Assembly: GCA_004295885.1 (NCBI GenBank)
Contig: SEDG01000039.1
Coordinates: 1 to 13,356 of the forward strand
DNA length: 13,356 nucleotides
Direction of reading: 5' to 3'
From: Pedobacter sp.
Lineage (GTDB): Bacteria > Bacteroidota > Bacteroidia > Sphingobacteriales > Sphingobacteriaceae
Numbering within the stretch: position 1 is the stretch's first letter; the number at the start of each line of letters is the position of its first letter. A model generated the notes under the pieces. It was not told the DNA's origin. It saw nothing but the letters and a program-made list of their open reading frames with translations, and did no database searches. Shown piece after piece: positions 1-7,480 of this stretch. The translations under genes were made by a program, and so were the position numbers.

Positions 1-2687
1 ATATCAATTACCCAATCTGCACACTTAATCATATCCATGTTATGCTCAATAACCAAAATGGTATTGCCTTGTTCGATCAATGTATTTAGTGCTTTTAATA
101 GCTTTTTAATATCGTGAAAGTGTAATCCTGTTGTAGGTTCATCAAAAATGAACATCGTTTTATGCGCATTGTTTCCCTTGATTAAAAACGATGCCAACTT
201 GATCCGTTGTGCCTCGCCACCAGACAAAGTATTGGATGATTGACCTAAATGAACATAACCTAAACCAACATCTAAAAGTGGATTTAACTTCTGCAATATT
301 TTAGGTTCTTTGGCAAAAAACTCCACCGCTTCTTCAATGGTCAAATCTAAAATATCGGCAACGTTTTTATCCTGATAAGTAACATCTAAAACTTGTTGCT
401 TAAATCTTCTTCCGCCACAGGTTTCGCAAGGCAAATAAATATCTGCCATGAACTGCATTTCAATTTTCACTTCGCCCTCGCCTTGGCAAGTATCACACCT
501 ACCTCCTTCTACGTTAAAAGAAAATGCAGCAGGTTTTAATCCACTTGCTTTTGCTGCTGGCAATGCCGAAAACAAAGCTCTAATATCATCCCAGGCTTTA
601 ACATAAGTTACCGGATTTGAACGAGAAGAACGACCAATAGGATTTTGATCCACCATTTCTACCTGACTAACCAAATCTATGTTGCCATAAACCCCATCGT
701 AACTTCCTGTCTGCTCGCCAGCATAATTCCCTATGGCTTTCTGCAAAGCAGGATATAAGATTTTTTTAACCAAACTTGTTTTCCCAGAACCAGAAACACC
801 ACTTACACAAGTAAAAACTCCTAATGGAAATTTTACATCAATGTTTTTTAAGTTGTTCTCTCTTGCGCCTTTAATTAAGATATGGTCTTTCCAGTTCCTT
901 CTTTTTGCTGGAATGGCGATTTCTTCCTTTCCAGCCAAATACCTACCTGTTAACGATTTATCGTCTTTAATAATTTCATCATAAGTACCACTGAAAACTA
1001 AGTTTCCACCATGCGTACCAGCTTCAGGACCAATATCAATAATATGGTCGGCAGCTTTCATCATTTCTTCTTCGTGTTCTACCACCAAAACAGTGTTACC
1101 TACGTTTCTAAGTGATGTTAAAACTTCAATCAGTTTATGTGTATCTCTTGGGTGCAAACCAATGCTCGGCTCATCTAAAACATATACAGAACCAACCAAA
1201 CTACTTCCTAAAGATGTTGCCAAGTTAATACGCTGACTCTCTCCTCCTGATAAGGTATTTGATAAACGATTTAAAGTCAAGTAACCTAAACCAACGTTGT
1301 TTAAATACAAAACTCTACTGGTTACTTCGGCCAATAAACGTTTAGAGATTTTTACTTCAGTTTCTGATAATTCTAACTTATCAAAAAATGGAAGAATAGT
1401 AGACAATGGCATTAAAACCATATCTAAAATAGATTTTCCATTAATTTTTACATAAGAAGCATCTTTACGCAAACGTGTCCCCTTACAATCTGGGCAAACC
1501 GTTTTCCCGCGGTAACGCGAAAGCATAACACGATACTGAATTTTATAAGTTTGCTCTTCTAGTTCCTTAAAAAAATCATCTAAGCCAGCGAAGTATTTAT
1601 TACCAGTCCAGATTAGCCGTTGTTGTTTTTCTGTTAATTCGCTATACGAGCGATGAATTGGGAAGTCGAATTTATCGGCATTTTTAATAAATTTCTTTAG
1701 CCATTCGCCCATTTTTTCGCCACGCCAAGGTGCAATGGCATTATCATATAAACTTTTGCTTTTATCAGGGATAACCAAATCTTCATCAATGCCAATTACA
1801 TTTCCATAACCTTCGCAACGTTTACAAGCGCCATAAGGGTTATTAAAGCTGAAAAAATTTGGTGTTGGTTCTTCGAATTTTACGCCATCTAATTCAAACC
1901 GGTCACAGAAAAAGGTTTGTTTGCCTTCGTGTTCTACAAAACAATCGCCTTTGCCTTCAAAAAATGCAGTTTGCACAGAATCCGCAATGCGACTTAAAGT
2001 TTCTTCCTCCTCGTTAACAACAATGCGGTCTATTAAAATTCTGATAGTTTGTGTATCCGTTAACTCAATATCTTTGATAGATTCATCTTCCAATAAATCC
2101 TCAATCTTGGCTATTTTGTTTTTAAAATAAACCCGCAAAAATCCCTTTTGAAGTAGCACAGCTAATTCTTCTTTTACAGAGCGATTATTATGCGGATGTA
2201 ATGGACAGAAAATAGTCACCACGGCATCATTGCCTAATCCCATTATAAAATCCACCACTGTGGTAACGGTATCTTTTTTAACTACCGCACCAGAAATGGG
2301 CGAATAAGTGATTCCTATTCTAGAGAAAAGCAATTTTAGGTAATCGTAAATCTCTGTACTCGTACCTACTGTAGAACGCGGATTTGAGGTAATTACCTTT
2401 TGCTCAATCGCGATAGCTGGAGCGATACCTTTGATATAATCAACGTCAGGTTTGTTCATCCTGCCCATAAATTGACGAGCATAAGAAGACAAGCTTTCTA
2501 CGTAACGACGCTGACCTTCAGCATATAAAGTATCAAACGCTAAAGACGACTTACCAGAGCCAGACATCCCAGTAATTACGACCAATTTGTTCTTCGGAAT
2601 AGCTACATCAATGTTTTTAAGATTGTGTACCCTTGCTCCTTTTATAATGATGTGCTTGTGTGGATCTTTCTCTATTTCTTTACTCAT
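1..2687 (-). CDS. uvrA: Excinuclease ABC subunit A (UvrA), partial: C-terminus beyond the left edge
   Basis: DNA-damage recognition ATPase of nucleotide excision repair; it dimerises and loads UvrB on lesions in the cytoplasm. I read the frame without a stop from the ATG at 2685-2687 to the left edge, 895 codons; the family is about 940 aa, so roughly 45-50 residues are missing. Visible in order: Walker A GMSGSGKSS (Lys46); the UvrB-binding insert before the first zinc module, which sits at the same depth as in E. coli, so this is the full-length UvrA type; ABC signature LSGGESQRINLA (479-490) followed by VLDEPSIGLHPRD; second Walker A GVSGSGKTS (Lys636); a complete C4 zinc module (Cys731, 734, 754, 757); second signature LSGGEAQRIKLA (821-832); and the IFDEPTTGLHFHD Walker B region. 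The first zinc module is incomplete: Cys261-x-x-Phe264 with Cys288-x-x-Cys291. Divergent from the sigma factor gene. Identification is certain. Confidence 0.98.
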   Translation of the reverse strand, partial: MSKEIEKDPHKHIIIKGARVHNLKNIDVAIPKNKLVVITGMSGSGKSSLAFDTLYAEGQRRYVESLSSYARQFMGRMNKPDVDYIKGIAPAIAIEQKVITSNPRSTVGTSTEIYDYLKLLFSRIGITYSPISGAVVKKDTVTTVVDFIMGLGNDAVVTIFCPLHPHNNRSVKEELAVLLQKGFLRVYFKNKIAKIEDLLEDESIKDIELTDTQTIRILIDRIVVNEEEETLSRIADSVQTAFFEGKGDCFVEHEGKQTFFCDRFELDGVKFEEPTPNFFSFNNPYGACKRCEGYGNVIGIDEDLVIPDKSKSLYDNAIAPWRGEKMGEWLKKFIKNADKFDFPIHRSYSELTEKQQRLIWTGNKYFAGLDDFFKELEEQTYKIQYRVMLSRYRGKTVCPDCKGTRLRKDASYVKINGKSILDMVLMPLSTILPFFDKLELSETEVKISKRLLAEVTSRVLYLNNVGLGYLTLNRLSNTLSGGESQRINLATSLGSSLVGSVYVLDEPSIGLHPRDTHKLIEVLTSLRNVGNTVLVVEHEEEMMKAADHIIDIGPEAGTHGGNLVFSGTYDEIIKDDKSLTGRYLAGKEEIAIPAKRRNWKDHILIKGARENNLKNIDVKFPLGVFTCVSGVSGSGKTSLVKKILYPALQKAIGNYAGEQTGSYDGVYGNIDLVSQVEMVDQNPIGRSSRSNPVTYVKAWDDIRALFSALPAAKASGLKPAAFSFNVEGGRCDTCQGEGEVKIEMQFMADIYLPCETCGGRRFKQQVLDVTYQDKNVADILDLTIEEAVEFFAKEPKILQKLNPLLDVGLGYVHLGQSSNTLSGGEAQRIKLASFLIKGNNAHKTMFIFDEPTTGLHFHDIKKLLKALNTLIEQGNTILVIEHNMDMIKCADWVID

Positions 2688-2719
2688 TTACCGCCTCTTA
2701 GCTATACTTTTTGATAACC

Positions 2720-2746
2720 CAAAATTACGAAATTGGTTTTAACCAA
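2720..2746 (-). promoter_or_regulatory. Candidate uvrA promoter
   Basis: Read on the minus strand, 2720-2727 is TAATTTTG, a perfect match to the Bacteroidota -7 element TAnnTTTG. A TTG at 2744-2746 could serve as the -33 element, although the 16-base spacer is shorter than usual. Transcription would start near 2713 and leave a leader of about 25 bases before the uvrA ATG. Only the -7 match is strong. Confidence 0.4.
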
Positions 2747-2799
2747 GCCCCATATAAGATGCGTTTTGCAAAATTTTACAATATTTAACATATTTTTTG

Positions 2800-2829
2800 T
2801 TGTATTATTAAAAAAAAATACGTCTTTTG
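2800..2829 (+). promoter_or_regulatory. Weak candidate promoter for the sigma factor gene
   Basis: TTG at 2800-2802 is followed after 19 bases by GTCTTTTG at 2822-2829, which matches TAnnTTTG except at its first two positions. The spacing is right but the -7 element is imperfect. The leader to the ATG at 2951 would be about 115 bases and AT-rich, with no strong hairpin seen. The rest of 2688-2950 holds only the uvrA promoter candidate and A/T runs. Confidence 0.25.
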
Positions 2830-2950
2830 TATTCATAACTCACACAAGTTAGAAACCAACATCTTAAAAACAAGGAGAAAAGCTATCGATTAAAACAGCT
2901 ACTTATTTATTATTTAATAAAAAAAGAGAATAGTTTTTATACGCACTCCT

Positions 2951-3535
2951 ATGAAATTACAGCAGAATAGTGATCAGGATTTAGTGAAGTTATATCTGAG
3001 CGGAGAAGAATCTGTATTAGAAGAATTACTAAGAAGGCATAAATCCAAAATATACACCTCCATTTATTTATTGGTTAAAGACCAATACCTAGCCGAAGAC
3101 ATTTTTCAAGATGCCTTCATCAAAGTTATTAATACGCTCCGCAGTGGTCGCTATAATGAAGAAGGTAAATTTTTACCTTGGGTAATGCGTATTGCGCACA
3201 ACTTGGTTATCGATTATTTCCGTAAGGAAAAACGCACCCCAGTTATTACTAGTGCAGATGGCACCGATGTACTTAACCTTTTGCAAATCCTAGAAGAGAG
3301 CGCAGAAGAGAGAATGTTACGCGAACAAACTCACATAGATTTACGAGCCATGATACATCTTTTGCCAGACGAGCAAAAGGAAGTTTTAATCATGCGCCAT
3401 TATGCAGATTTAAGTTTTAAGGAAATTGCAGATTTAACAGATGTGAGTATTAATACAGCTTTAGGCCGAATGCGTTATGCATTGAGCAATTTGCGTAAAA
3501 TGATGAAGGTGAAAGAGGTTAGCACAAAGAATTAG
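2951..3535 (+). CDS. RNA polymerase sigma factor, ECF (sigma-70 family)
   Basis: A 194-aa extracytoplasmic-function-type sigma factor that would direct core RNA polymerase to a subset of promoters. Region 2 spans about residues 25-95 and includes the AEDIFQDAFIKV core-binding helix and the WVMRIAHNLVIDYFRKEKR -10-recognition segment. A 30-residue acidic linker follows. Region 4 spans about 128-183, with LLPDEQKEVLIMRHYADLSF and the helix-turn-helix FKEIADLTDVSINTALGRM. Length is normal for an ECF factor. No Shine-Dalgarno is visible before the ATG, as is usual here. No transmembrane anti-sigma or FecR-like gene follows; the next gene encodes a 63-aa soluble protein after a 336-base gap. It may be a constitutive Bacteroidota ECF factor rather than part of an iron or polysaccharide sensing cascade; its regulon cannot be told from here. 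Confidence 0.93.
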   Translation: MKLQQNSDQDLVKLYLSGEESVLEELLRRHKSKIYTSIYLLVKDQYLAEDIFQDAFIKVINTLRSGRYNEEGKFLPWVMRIAHNLVIDYFRKEKRTPVITSADGTDVLNLLQILEESAEERMLREQTHIDLRAMIHLLPDEQKEVLIMRHYADLSFKEIADLTDVSINTALGRMRYALSNLRKMMKVKEVSTKN

Positions 3536-3540
3536 TAAAC

Positions 3541-3655
3541 CTTAGCTTGTCACTCTGAGCGTAGTCGAAGAGTTGAAAACGATTGTCAGAAGCATTTGGC
3601 TAAAGCAGCCCCGCTTTCTCTACTGCCGTTGATCCCGATAGCTATCGGGACGGCA
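3541..3655 (+). repeat. Dispersed composite hairpin repeat, copy 1
   Basis: Two hairpins in tandem. Hairpin A (3552-3573) has arms ACTCT and AGAGT around the 12-base loop GAGCGTAGTCGA. Hairpin B (3633-3650) is the perfect 18-base palindrome TCCCGATAGCTATCGGGA, with an outer TGCCG (3624-3628) pairing CGGCA (3651-3655) across a 4-base bulge. The same A-then-B order, in the same orientation, recurs at 10407-10481. I recognise the TGAGCGTAGTCGAA core as an abundant non-coding repeat of Bacteroidota genomes. It begins 6 bases after the sigma factor stop codon. No transposase is present. Between 3656 and 3731 I see no further structure. Confidence 0.75.
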
Positions 3656-3731
3656 TTCATCCAATTTGGTTTAGATAAAGTCAGTTGCTGCTGCTATTAG
3701 CGTAAGCTTTGCAAATCGCATAAAATAAATT

Positions 3732-3772
3732 GGCCATAAAAACGTTGTTTCTATGGCCTCTAGTGGTTTTTT
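3732..3772 (+). terminator. Terminator-like hairpin
   Basis: GGCCATA (3732-3738) pairs TATGGCC (3752-3758), continued inside by AAAC/GTTT with one mismatch around a GTT loop. A run of six T lies at 3767-3772, 8 bases beyond the stem, so it is not a textbook intrinsic terminator. It could end transcription of the sigma factor gene. The following 3773-3871 is very AT-rich, and no clear promoter was found in it. Confidence 0.45.
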
Positions 3773-3871
3773 GAAAATTAACTTAAAAAAAATCAAATAA
3801 TTATTTAGTTAATGAAATAAAATATATGTTATTACGTTTATTTTTAAAAAAACTAAATATTTTGATTGCGT

Positions 3872-4063
3872 ATGACAAAAACCTCTACTCCAACTAACAT
3901 TGTAAACTTCCCCAACCCACAACAAGTAGAAAAAGCCGTTGATGTGGCCGAACAGCAGGATCAAATGTTTTACAACAGCATTAAACCTCAACTAGATGAG
4001 CTAGTAAAAAATCCTTCAGATGAAACCATCGAAAAGATTTTAGCTTACTCAAAAAAGAAGTAA
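3872..4063 (+). CDS. Small acidic protein of unknown function (63 aa)
   Basis: I do not recognise a named family. The ATG at 3872 is preferred over an in-frame TTG six bases upstream. The product is soluble, with no membrane segment or signal peptide. It has a Pro/Thr/Asn-rich N-terminus (NIVNFPNPQQ), a likely amphipathic helix (VEKAVDVAEQQDQMF) and a C-terminal segment ending LVKNPSDETIEKILAYSKKK. The PS-x-x-TI-x-x-IL-x-Y-S ending resembles small proteins I recall near sigma factor genes in Bacteroidota, so a role with the upstream sigma factor is a possibility only. It lies alone between a terminator-like hairpin and a strong terminator, which suggests its own promoter. Confidence 0.7.
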   Translation: MTKTSTPTNIVNFPNPQQVEKAVDVAEQQDQMFYNSIKPQLDELVKNPSDETIEKILAYSKKK

Positions 4064-4075
4064 AATTACAAAACC

Positions 4076-4108
4076 AAAATCCCGTTAACCCTTGGCTAAC
4101 GGGATTTT
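4076..4108 (+). terminator. Strong intrinsic terminator, probably bidirectional
   Basis: AAAATCCCGTTA (4076-4087) pairs perfectly with TAACGGGATTTT (4097-4108), a 12-bp stem with a 9-base loop, and the T run continues to 4110. It lies 13 bases after the 63-aa gene and abuts the stop codon of the convergent lipoprotein gene (4109-4111). The A-run on its left provides U residues on the other strand, so it can serve both genes. Confidence 0.9.
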
Positions 4109-4642
4109 TTATTGGCCATATTTCATATCAAAACGACCATCGGTAACGGAAATAGTTTTTCCTGTTTTTAAATTAGTAAGAACAAATGAAAAGGTTCCAG
4201 CTAAAACTTCTTTCATAAAATCCCGAGTCTTAATCATGACTTTACCACTCGTTGCTATGTATTGTTCTGCTCCATCATAGTATTCGGCAGAATTCATATT
4301 GGTAGTCAAATCATATTCCCCACTATTAGTAATGTGAGATACATTAATATTTAAAGATTTACTACCCCTATTAACTTGTAACTCTAAAGTAACAGGGTTT
4401 ACATTTTTTCGTAAACCTGGAGTCATTGGAAATGTACCTCTAGGTAAAAAAATCTCTCCATCAATTAAACAACCAAATGTGTCTTTTCCTTCAGTAGTCA
4501 TGGCTGGAAGCTTTTCTACATATTCAGGGAATAAACGTAATTTTTTACACCCACTAAAGATGCAAGTTGAGCTTAAAATGAGGACTAAAAAAACATTTCT
4601 TGTAAGGTTCACAGGTAAATGGTTTAAGTATAGAGTTGTCAT
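4109..4642 (-). CDS. Putative lipoprotein, unknown function (177 aa)
   Basis: The N-terminus has a hydrophobic segment (NVFLVLILSSTCIFSGC, ending at Cys32) that fits a lipoprotein signal with lipobox IFSGC. After lipidation the protein would sit in the cell envelope. The residues after Cys32 (KKLRLF) are basic and hydrophobic rather than acidic, so the surface-export signal of Bacteroidota lipoproteins is not obvious; this favours periplasmic retention, by inference. The mature part has a TTEGKDTFGC motif (49-58) followed by LIDGEIFLPRG. I have seen this TxGxxTFGCxxxGxxxxP pattern in uncharacterised Bacteroidota lipoproteins. The remainder looks beta-rich, with a C-terminal FSFVLTNLKTGKTISVTDGRFDMKY segment. 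No clear TAnnTTTG was found upstream. It is a single-gene unit ending in the shared terminator. Confidence 0.8.
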   Translation of the reverse strand: MTTLYLNHLPVNLTRNVFLVLILSSTCIFSGCKKLRLFPEYVEKLPAMTTEGKDTFGCLIDGEIFLPRGTFPMTPGLRKNVNPVTLELQVNRGSKSLNINVSHITNSGEYDLTTNMNSAEYYDGAEQYIATSGKVMIKTRDFMKEVLAGTFSFVLTNLKTGKTISVTDGRFDMKYGQ

Positions 4643-4751
4643 AAAGTTAACAAAAAGCTTTAGATTTTTACCTAACTTAACTAGAAGATATGGTTACGTT
4701 AAGCTTAGCTAACCTAATTTAATTTTGACTTTCTTCTGTCATTAAAAACCC

Positions 4752-4759
4752 TACCTTTG
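4752..4759 (+). promoter_or_regulatory. -7 promoter element of the MFS transporter gene
   Basis: TACCTTTG is a perfect TAnnTTTG. The nearest TTG upstream (4725-4727) is 24 bases away, longer than the usual spacer, so the -33 element is unclear. Predicted transcription start is about 4765-4767, inside the inverted repeat at 4759-4783. That gives a leader of about 20 bases before the ATG at 4787 and rules out the in-frame TTG at 4757. Confidence 0.5.
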
Positions 4760-4783
4760 CTTAGTGTAATTTTAACACTAAGC
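4759..4783 (+). promoter_or_regulatory. Perfect inverted repeat over the transporter transcription start: candidate operator
   Basis: GCTTAGTGT (4759-4767) and ACACTAAGC (4775-4783) form a perfect 9-bp inverted repeat with a 7-base AT spacer. It begins at the last base of the -7 element, covers the predicted transcription start and ends 3 bases before the ATG. Symmetry, length and position fit a dimeric repressor site of TetR, MarR or HxlR type. No such repressor gene is in the window. As RNA it could alternatively form a hairpin beside the start codon. Confidence 0.5.
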
Positions 4784-4786
4784 TAT

Positions 4787-5965
4787 ATGAAAAAGAGTTT
4801 GCTTCCATTAACATTAGGCGGTTTAGGTATCGGCATTACAGAGTTTGTAATGATGGGCCTATTACCAGATATTGCAAAAGATTTAAATGTAACTATTCCT
4901 CAAGCTGGCTATTTAATCTCTGCTTATGCGCTTGGCGTGGTCATTGGTGCTCCATTATTGGTAATGGCTGCCGGAAAATTTCCGCCTAAAAAGATATTGA
5001 TTGCCTTAATGATTATGTTTACGGCGTTTAATGCATTGTCTGCATTTGCGCCTAACTTCACTTTGTTATTTATTTCTAGACTATTATCTGGCTTACCCCA
5101 CGGTGCATTTTTTGGTGTAGGTTCTGTAGTTGCAAGTCGCATTGCCGAAAAAGGCAAAGCTGCCCAAGCAGTTTCTATGATGTTTGCTGGCTTAACGATT
5201 GCAAATGTTTTAGGCGTTCCGCTAGGTACTTTTATCGGTCATAATTTTTCTTGGCGATTTTCATTTGCTGTTGTAGCAATTGTTGGAATCATCACTTTGA
5301 TTAGCCTTAAACAATGGCTTCCGGCTTTGCCTGCTAACAAAAACAGAGACTTAAAAGCAGAATTAGGCTTCTTTAAAAAACAAGAAGCCTGGTTAATTAT
5401 CATTATGATTTCTATTGGAACAGGCGGGTTATTTACTTGGTATAGTTACATCGCCCCATTAATGACAGACGTTGCTGGTTTTTCTTCAAATAGCGTTACC
5501 TATATCATCATGTTAGCTGGACTTGGTATGCTTTGCGGCAATTTTATTGGTGGTTATTTAGCTGATAAATTTTCTCCAGCAAAAGCATCAGTTGCTTTAT
5601 TGTTAACCATGGTGATTACACTCCTAATTGTTCACTACACTTCATTCAATCCTGCACTTGCATTAGTAATGACATTTATAACTGGCGCTGTTTCATTCGC
5701 TCTCGCCGCCCCTATTCAAATGTTAATGATTACTTCTGCCAAAGGCTCAGAAATGTTGGCTGCATCCGCTAGTCAGGCAAGTTTTAATATTGGTAACGCT
5801 TTAGGCGCATTTTTCGGTGGACTACCTCTAGTTTATGGCTTCGATTATACTTGGCCAGCTTTAGTTGGAGCATTAATGGCAATGATTGGCGCTATGTTTG
5901 CGTTTTGGCTAATTAGAAGTCATCATCCTGCTAAGGTTAAATTAAAAGCGGAGTTGAGCGTTTAA
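4787..5965 (+). CDS. MFS transporter, DHA1 family, AraJ/YdhP-like
   Basis: A 392-aa inner-membrane secondary transporter with about 12 hydrophobic segments. The start GLGIGITEFVMMGLLPDIA and the segment RLLSGLPHGAFFGVGSVVA (98-116) are characteristic of the arabinose-efflux (AraJ/YdhP) branch of drug:proton antiporters. A motif-A-like loop (AAGKFPPKK) follows the second segment and is echoed in the second half (GGYLADKFSP). GLTIANVLGVPLGTFIG (135-151) resembles the antiporter motif C. The substrate is unknown; sugar or drug export is inferred from the family. The ATG at 4787 is preferred over an in-frame TTG at 4757 that lies inside the -7 element. The gene has its own promoter with a probable operator and ends 8 bases from the stop of the convergent ligase gene, with no terminator seen. 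Confidence 0.93.
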   Translation: MKKSLLPLTLGGLGIGITEFVMMGLLPDIAKDLNVTIPQAGYLISAYALGVVIGAPLLVMAAGKFPPKKILIALMIMFTAFNALSAFAPNFTLLFISRLLSGLPHGAFFGVGSVVASRIAEKGKAAQAVSMMFAGLTIANVLGVPLGTFIGHNFSWRFSFAVVAIVGIITLISLKQWLPALPANKNRDLKAELGFFKKQEAWLIIIMISIGTGGLFTWYSYIAPLMTDVAGFSSNSVTYIIMLAGLGMLCGNFIGGYLADKFSPAKASVALLLTMVITLLIVHYTSFNPALALVMTFITGAVSFALAAPIQMLMITSAKGSEMLAASASQASFNIGNALGAFFGGLPLVYGFDYTWPALVGALMAMIGAMFAFWLIRSHHPAKVKLKAELSV

Positions 5966-5973
5966 TAAATAAC

Positions 5974-7479
5974 CTAGCCTACATATTTTGCTTTTATCCT
6001 GATATCAGCATCTCTAAACGGTCCTTTCCCAAAAGCGTAAAAAACAATTTGAGTTTGGTTAACAGAAGACAACATTTTTCTAGCTTCCCTAAAATCTTGA
6101 TTGATGTTGGCGAGGTTGTTAAAGAAAGCCTGCTGCAGCTCCTGAACATTAGTACCCAAAGTTCCCTTGCGTTCATTAGTTTCCAGAGCTATCACTAAAC
6201 CTTTGTTACCTTGCTCATCTTCTATTGTTTGTATATGAAAAGAATGAATGTTATCTACTAGTTGAGGCAAACTGTAAATAACTTCTTGAATATCTACAGG
6301 ACTAATATTAGCCCCATAAAAAGAAACAGTCATATCTACCCTACCATAATGAAAAAGAATAGGCAAGTCGGTTTTTGATTTCATCAATTGACCTTCATCA
6401 ATACTCAGTTCATTGCAAATTGCCAGTAATTCTTGATACTGCAAAACATGGCCCTTGTCGTATATGTTATAGTTAATTTTAGGCGAAATATAACCTGACC
6501 TACAAATTGTAAAAACCAGTTCTCCATTTTCTCGCACATCAATTAGAAAATCTGCTGGGTTATATTGAAAAACCATCGGCATTGCTCCATCGTATTTTAA
6601 AATGCTTTTTCGTAACAACTCGTTTGAGCGCAACAATCTTCGTAATGAAATTGTGAAATCGTTTTCCGCTGCTAAATTTAACTCCAAGTCTGATGCCCCA
6701 AGCGAACTATAAATCTTCTTGATGCCTTTTTTCATCAAATAATCTCTCATTTCTTCGGCCATTGACTCTCCGCCCAATATGAAGGAAACATCTAATTCCC
6801 GCCAGTCAATCTTCATCTCATCCACTAATGATTTTAAAAATGGTGGATAGCCCATTATTATATATTTGTGCTTTTTCCCAAAGTCGTTAATGGTATTCGC
6901 TATCTTAAGTTTATCCGGACCAGTCGACTTTATTTTAGCAAACTTCACACAGCTCATCGTCACGTTAACACCCGTAGCCCAAGCTCCTAATGCAAAGGCA
7001 TTGATGATAAAAACAGGAGAATCTCCAAATAAACTGCGCATCCCAAACGCAATCATTTTGGCATTAACTTGACGCTCATATTTCCCTCTTGCCCAATTGG
7101 TTGCCATACCGCTACTACCAGACGATTCATCAATAATTACATTATTGTTAGGAATTTTACCATTTATACATCGTTCTTCCAGTGTATATTTTTTAATATA
7201 ATTGGCCTTATCCATGAGCGGTATTTCAGAAAGATTTGGAACCAGCCCGTTAAATGATGGGTGAGAAAATCTTTGTAAATTTAAAAAATCAGCATATGCT
7301 GGAACACGCTTTTTTGCGTTGATAAACTCTACATAACCTTTTGCCTGGCCATTAAAATACCTAAGCTTATTGAAGCCAGACACATATAACAACTTCATCG
7401 TAAAATCTGAATGCATAAGTAACGCTCTACTACACTTCAGCAACTTACCATAGCACAAAATGAATACGTGTCTCATCAT
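5974..7479 (-). CDS. PaaK-like adenylate-forming enzyme (phenylacetate-CoA ligase family)
   Basis: A 501-aa cytoplasmic protein of the ANL superfamily, nearest by eye to PaaK/LuxE-type ligases that adenylate a carboxylic acid and pass it to CoA or another thiol. Seen: the N-terminal KKRVPAYADFL helix typical of PaaK-like proteins; phosphate-binding loop IDESSGSSGMATNWARG (116-132); GGESMAEEMRDYL (236-248); the A5-like YSSLGASDLE (257-266); GRVDMTVSFYGANISPVDIQEVIY (379-402), which carries the ribose-binding Asp and the PaaK-type region after it; and a C-terminal AFGKGPFRDADIRIKAKYVG that probably holds the catalytic lysine. Its ATGATG start lies one base beyond the stop of the nitroreductase gene, so translation is probably coupled. 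It is the last gene of a three-gene operon. An internal Met28 is a possible alternative start. The substrate cannot be inferred. Confidence 0.85.
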   Translation of the reverse strand: MMRHVFILCYGKLLKCSRALLMHSDFTMKLLYVSGFNKLRYFNGQAKGYVEFINAKKRVPAYADFLNLQRFSHPSFNGLVPNLSEIPLMDKANYIKKYTLEERCINGKIPNNNVIIDESSGSSGMATNWARGKYERQVNAKMIAFGMRSLFGDSPVFIINAFALGAWATGVNVTMSCVKFAKIKSTGPDKLKIANTINDFGKKHKYIIMGYPPFLKSLVDEMKIDWRELDVSFILGGESMAEEMRDYLMKKGIKKIYSSLGASDLELNLAAENDFTISLRRLLRSNELLRKSILKYDGAMPMVFQYNPADFLIDVRENGELVFTICRSGYISPKINYNIYDKGHVLQYQELLAICNELSIDEGQLMKSKTDLPILFHYGRVDMTVSFYGANISPVDIQEVIYSLPQLVDNIHSFHIQTIEDEQGNKGLVIALETNERKGTLGTNVQELQQAFFNNLANINQDFREARKMLSSVNQTQIVFYAFGKGPFRDADIRIKAKYVG

Positions 7480-7480
7480 T

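Noticed and set aside
733..984. Plus-strand open frames inside uvrA, such as 733-984 and 1921-2130
   Set aside because: They lie antisense to well-conserved UvrA coding sequence and have no recognisable family.
3809..3991. Minus-strand 60-codon frame overlapping the 63-aa gene
   Set aside because: Antisense overlap and no coherent features; the plus-strand frame is bounded by a strong terminator and has protein-like composition.
4696..4711. Possible palindrome GTTAAGCTTAGCTAAC upstream of the lipoprotein and transporter genes
   Set aside because: On pairing base by base only the outer four pairs match, so it is not a convincing inverted repeat.
4479..4712. Plus-strand frame over the lipoprotein 5' end
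   Set aside because: Antisense to the lipoprotein signal-peptide region, with low-complexity composition; the lipobox frame is clearly the real one.
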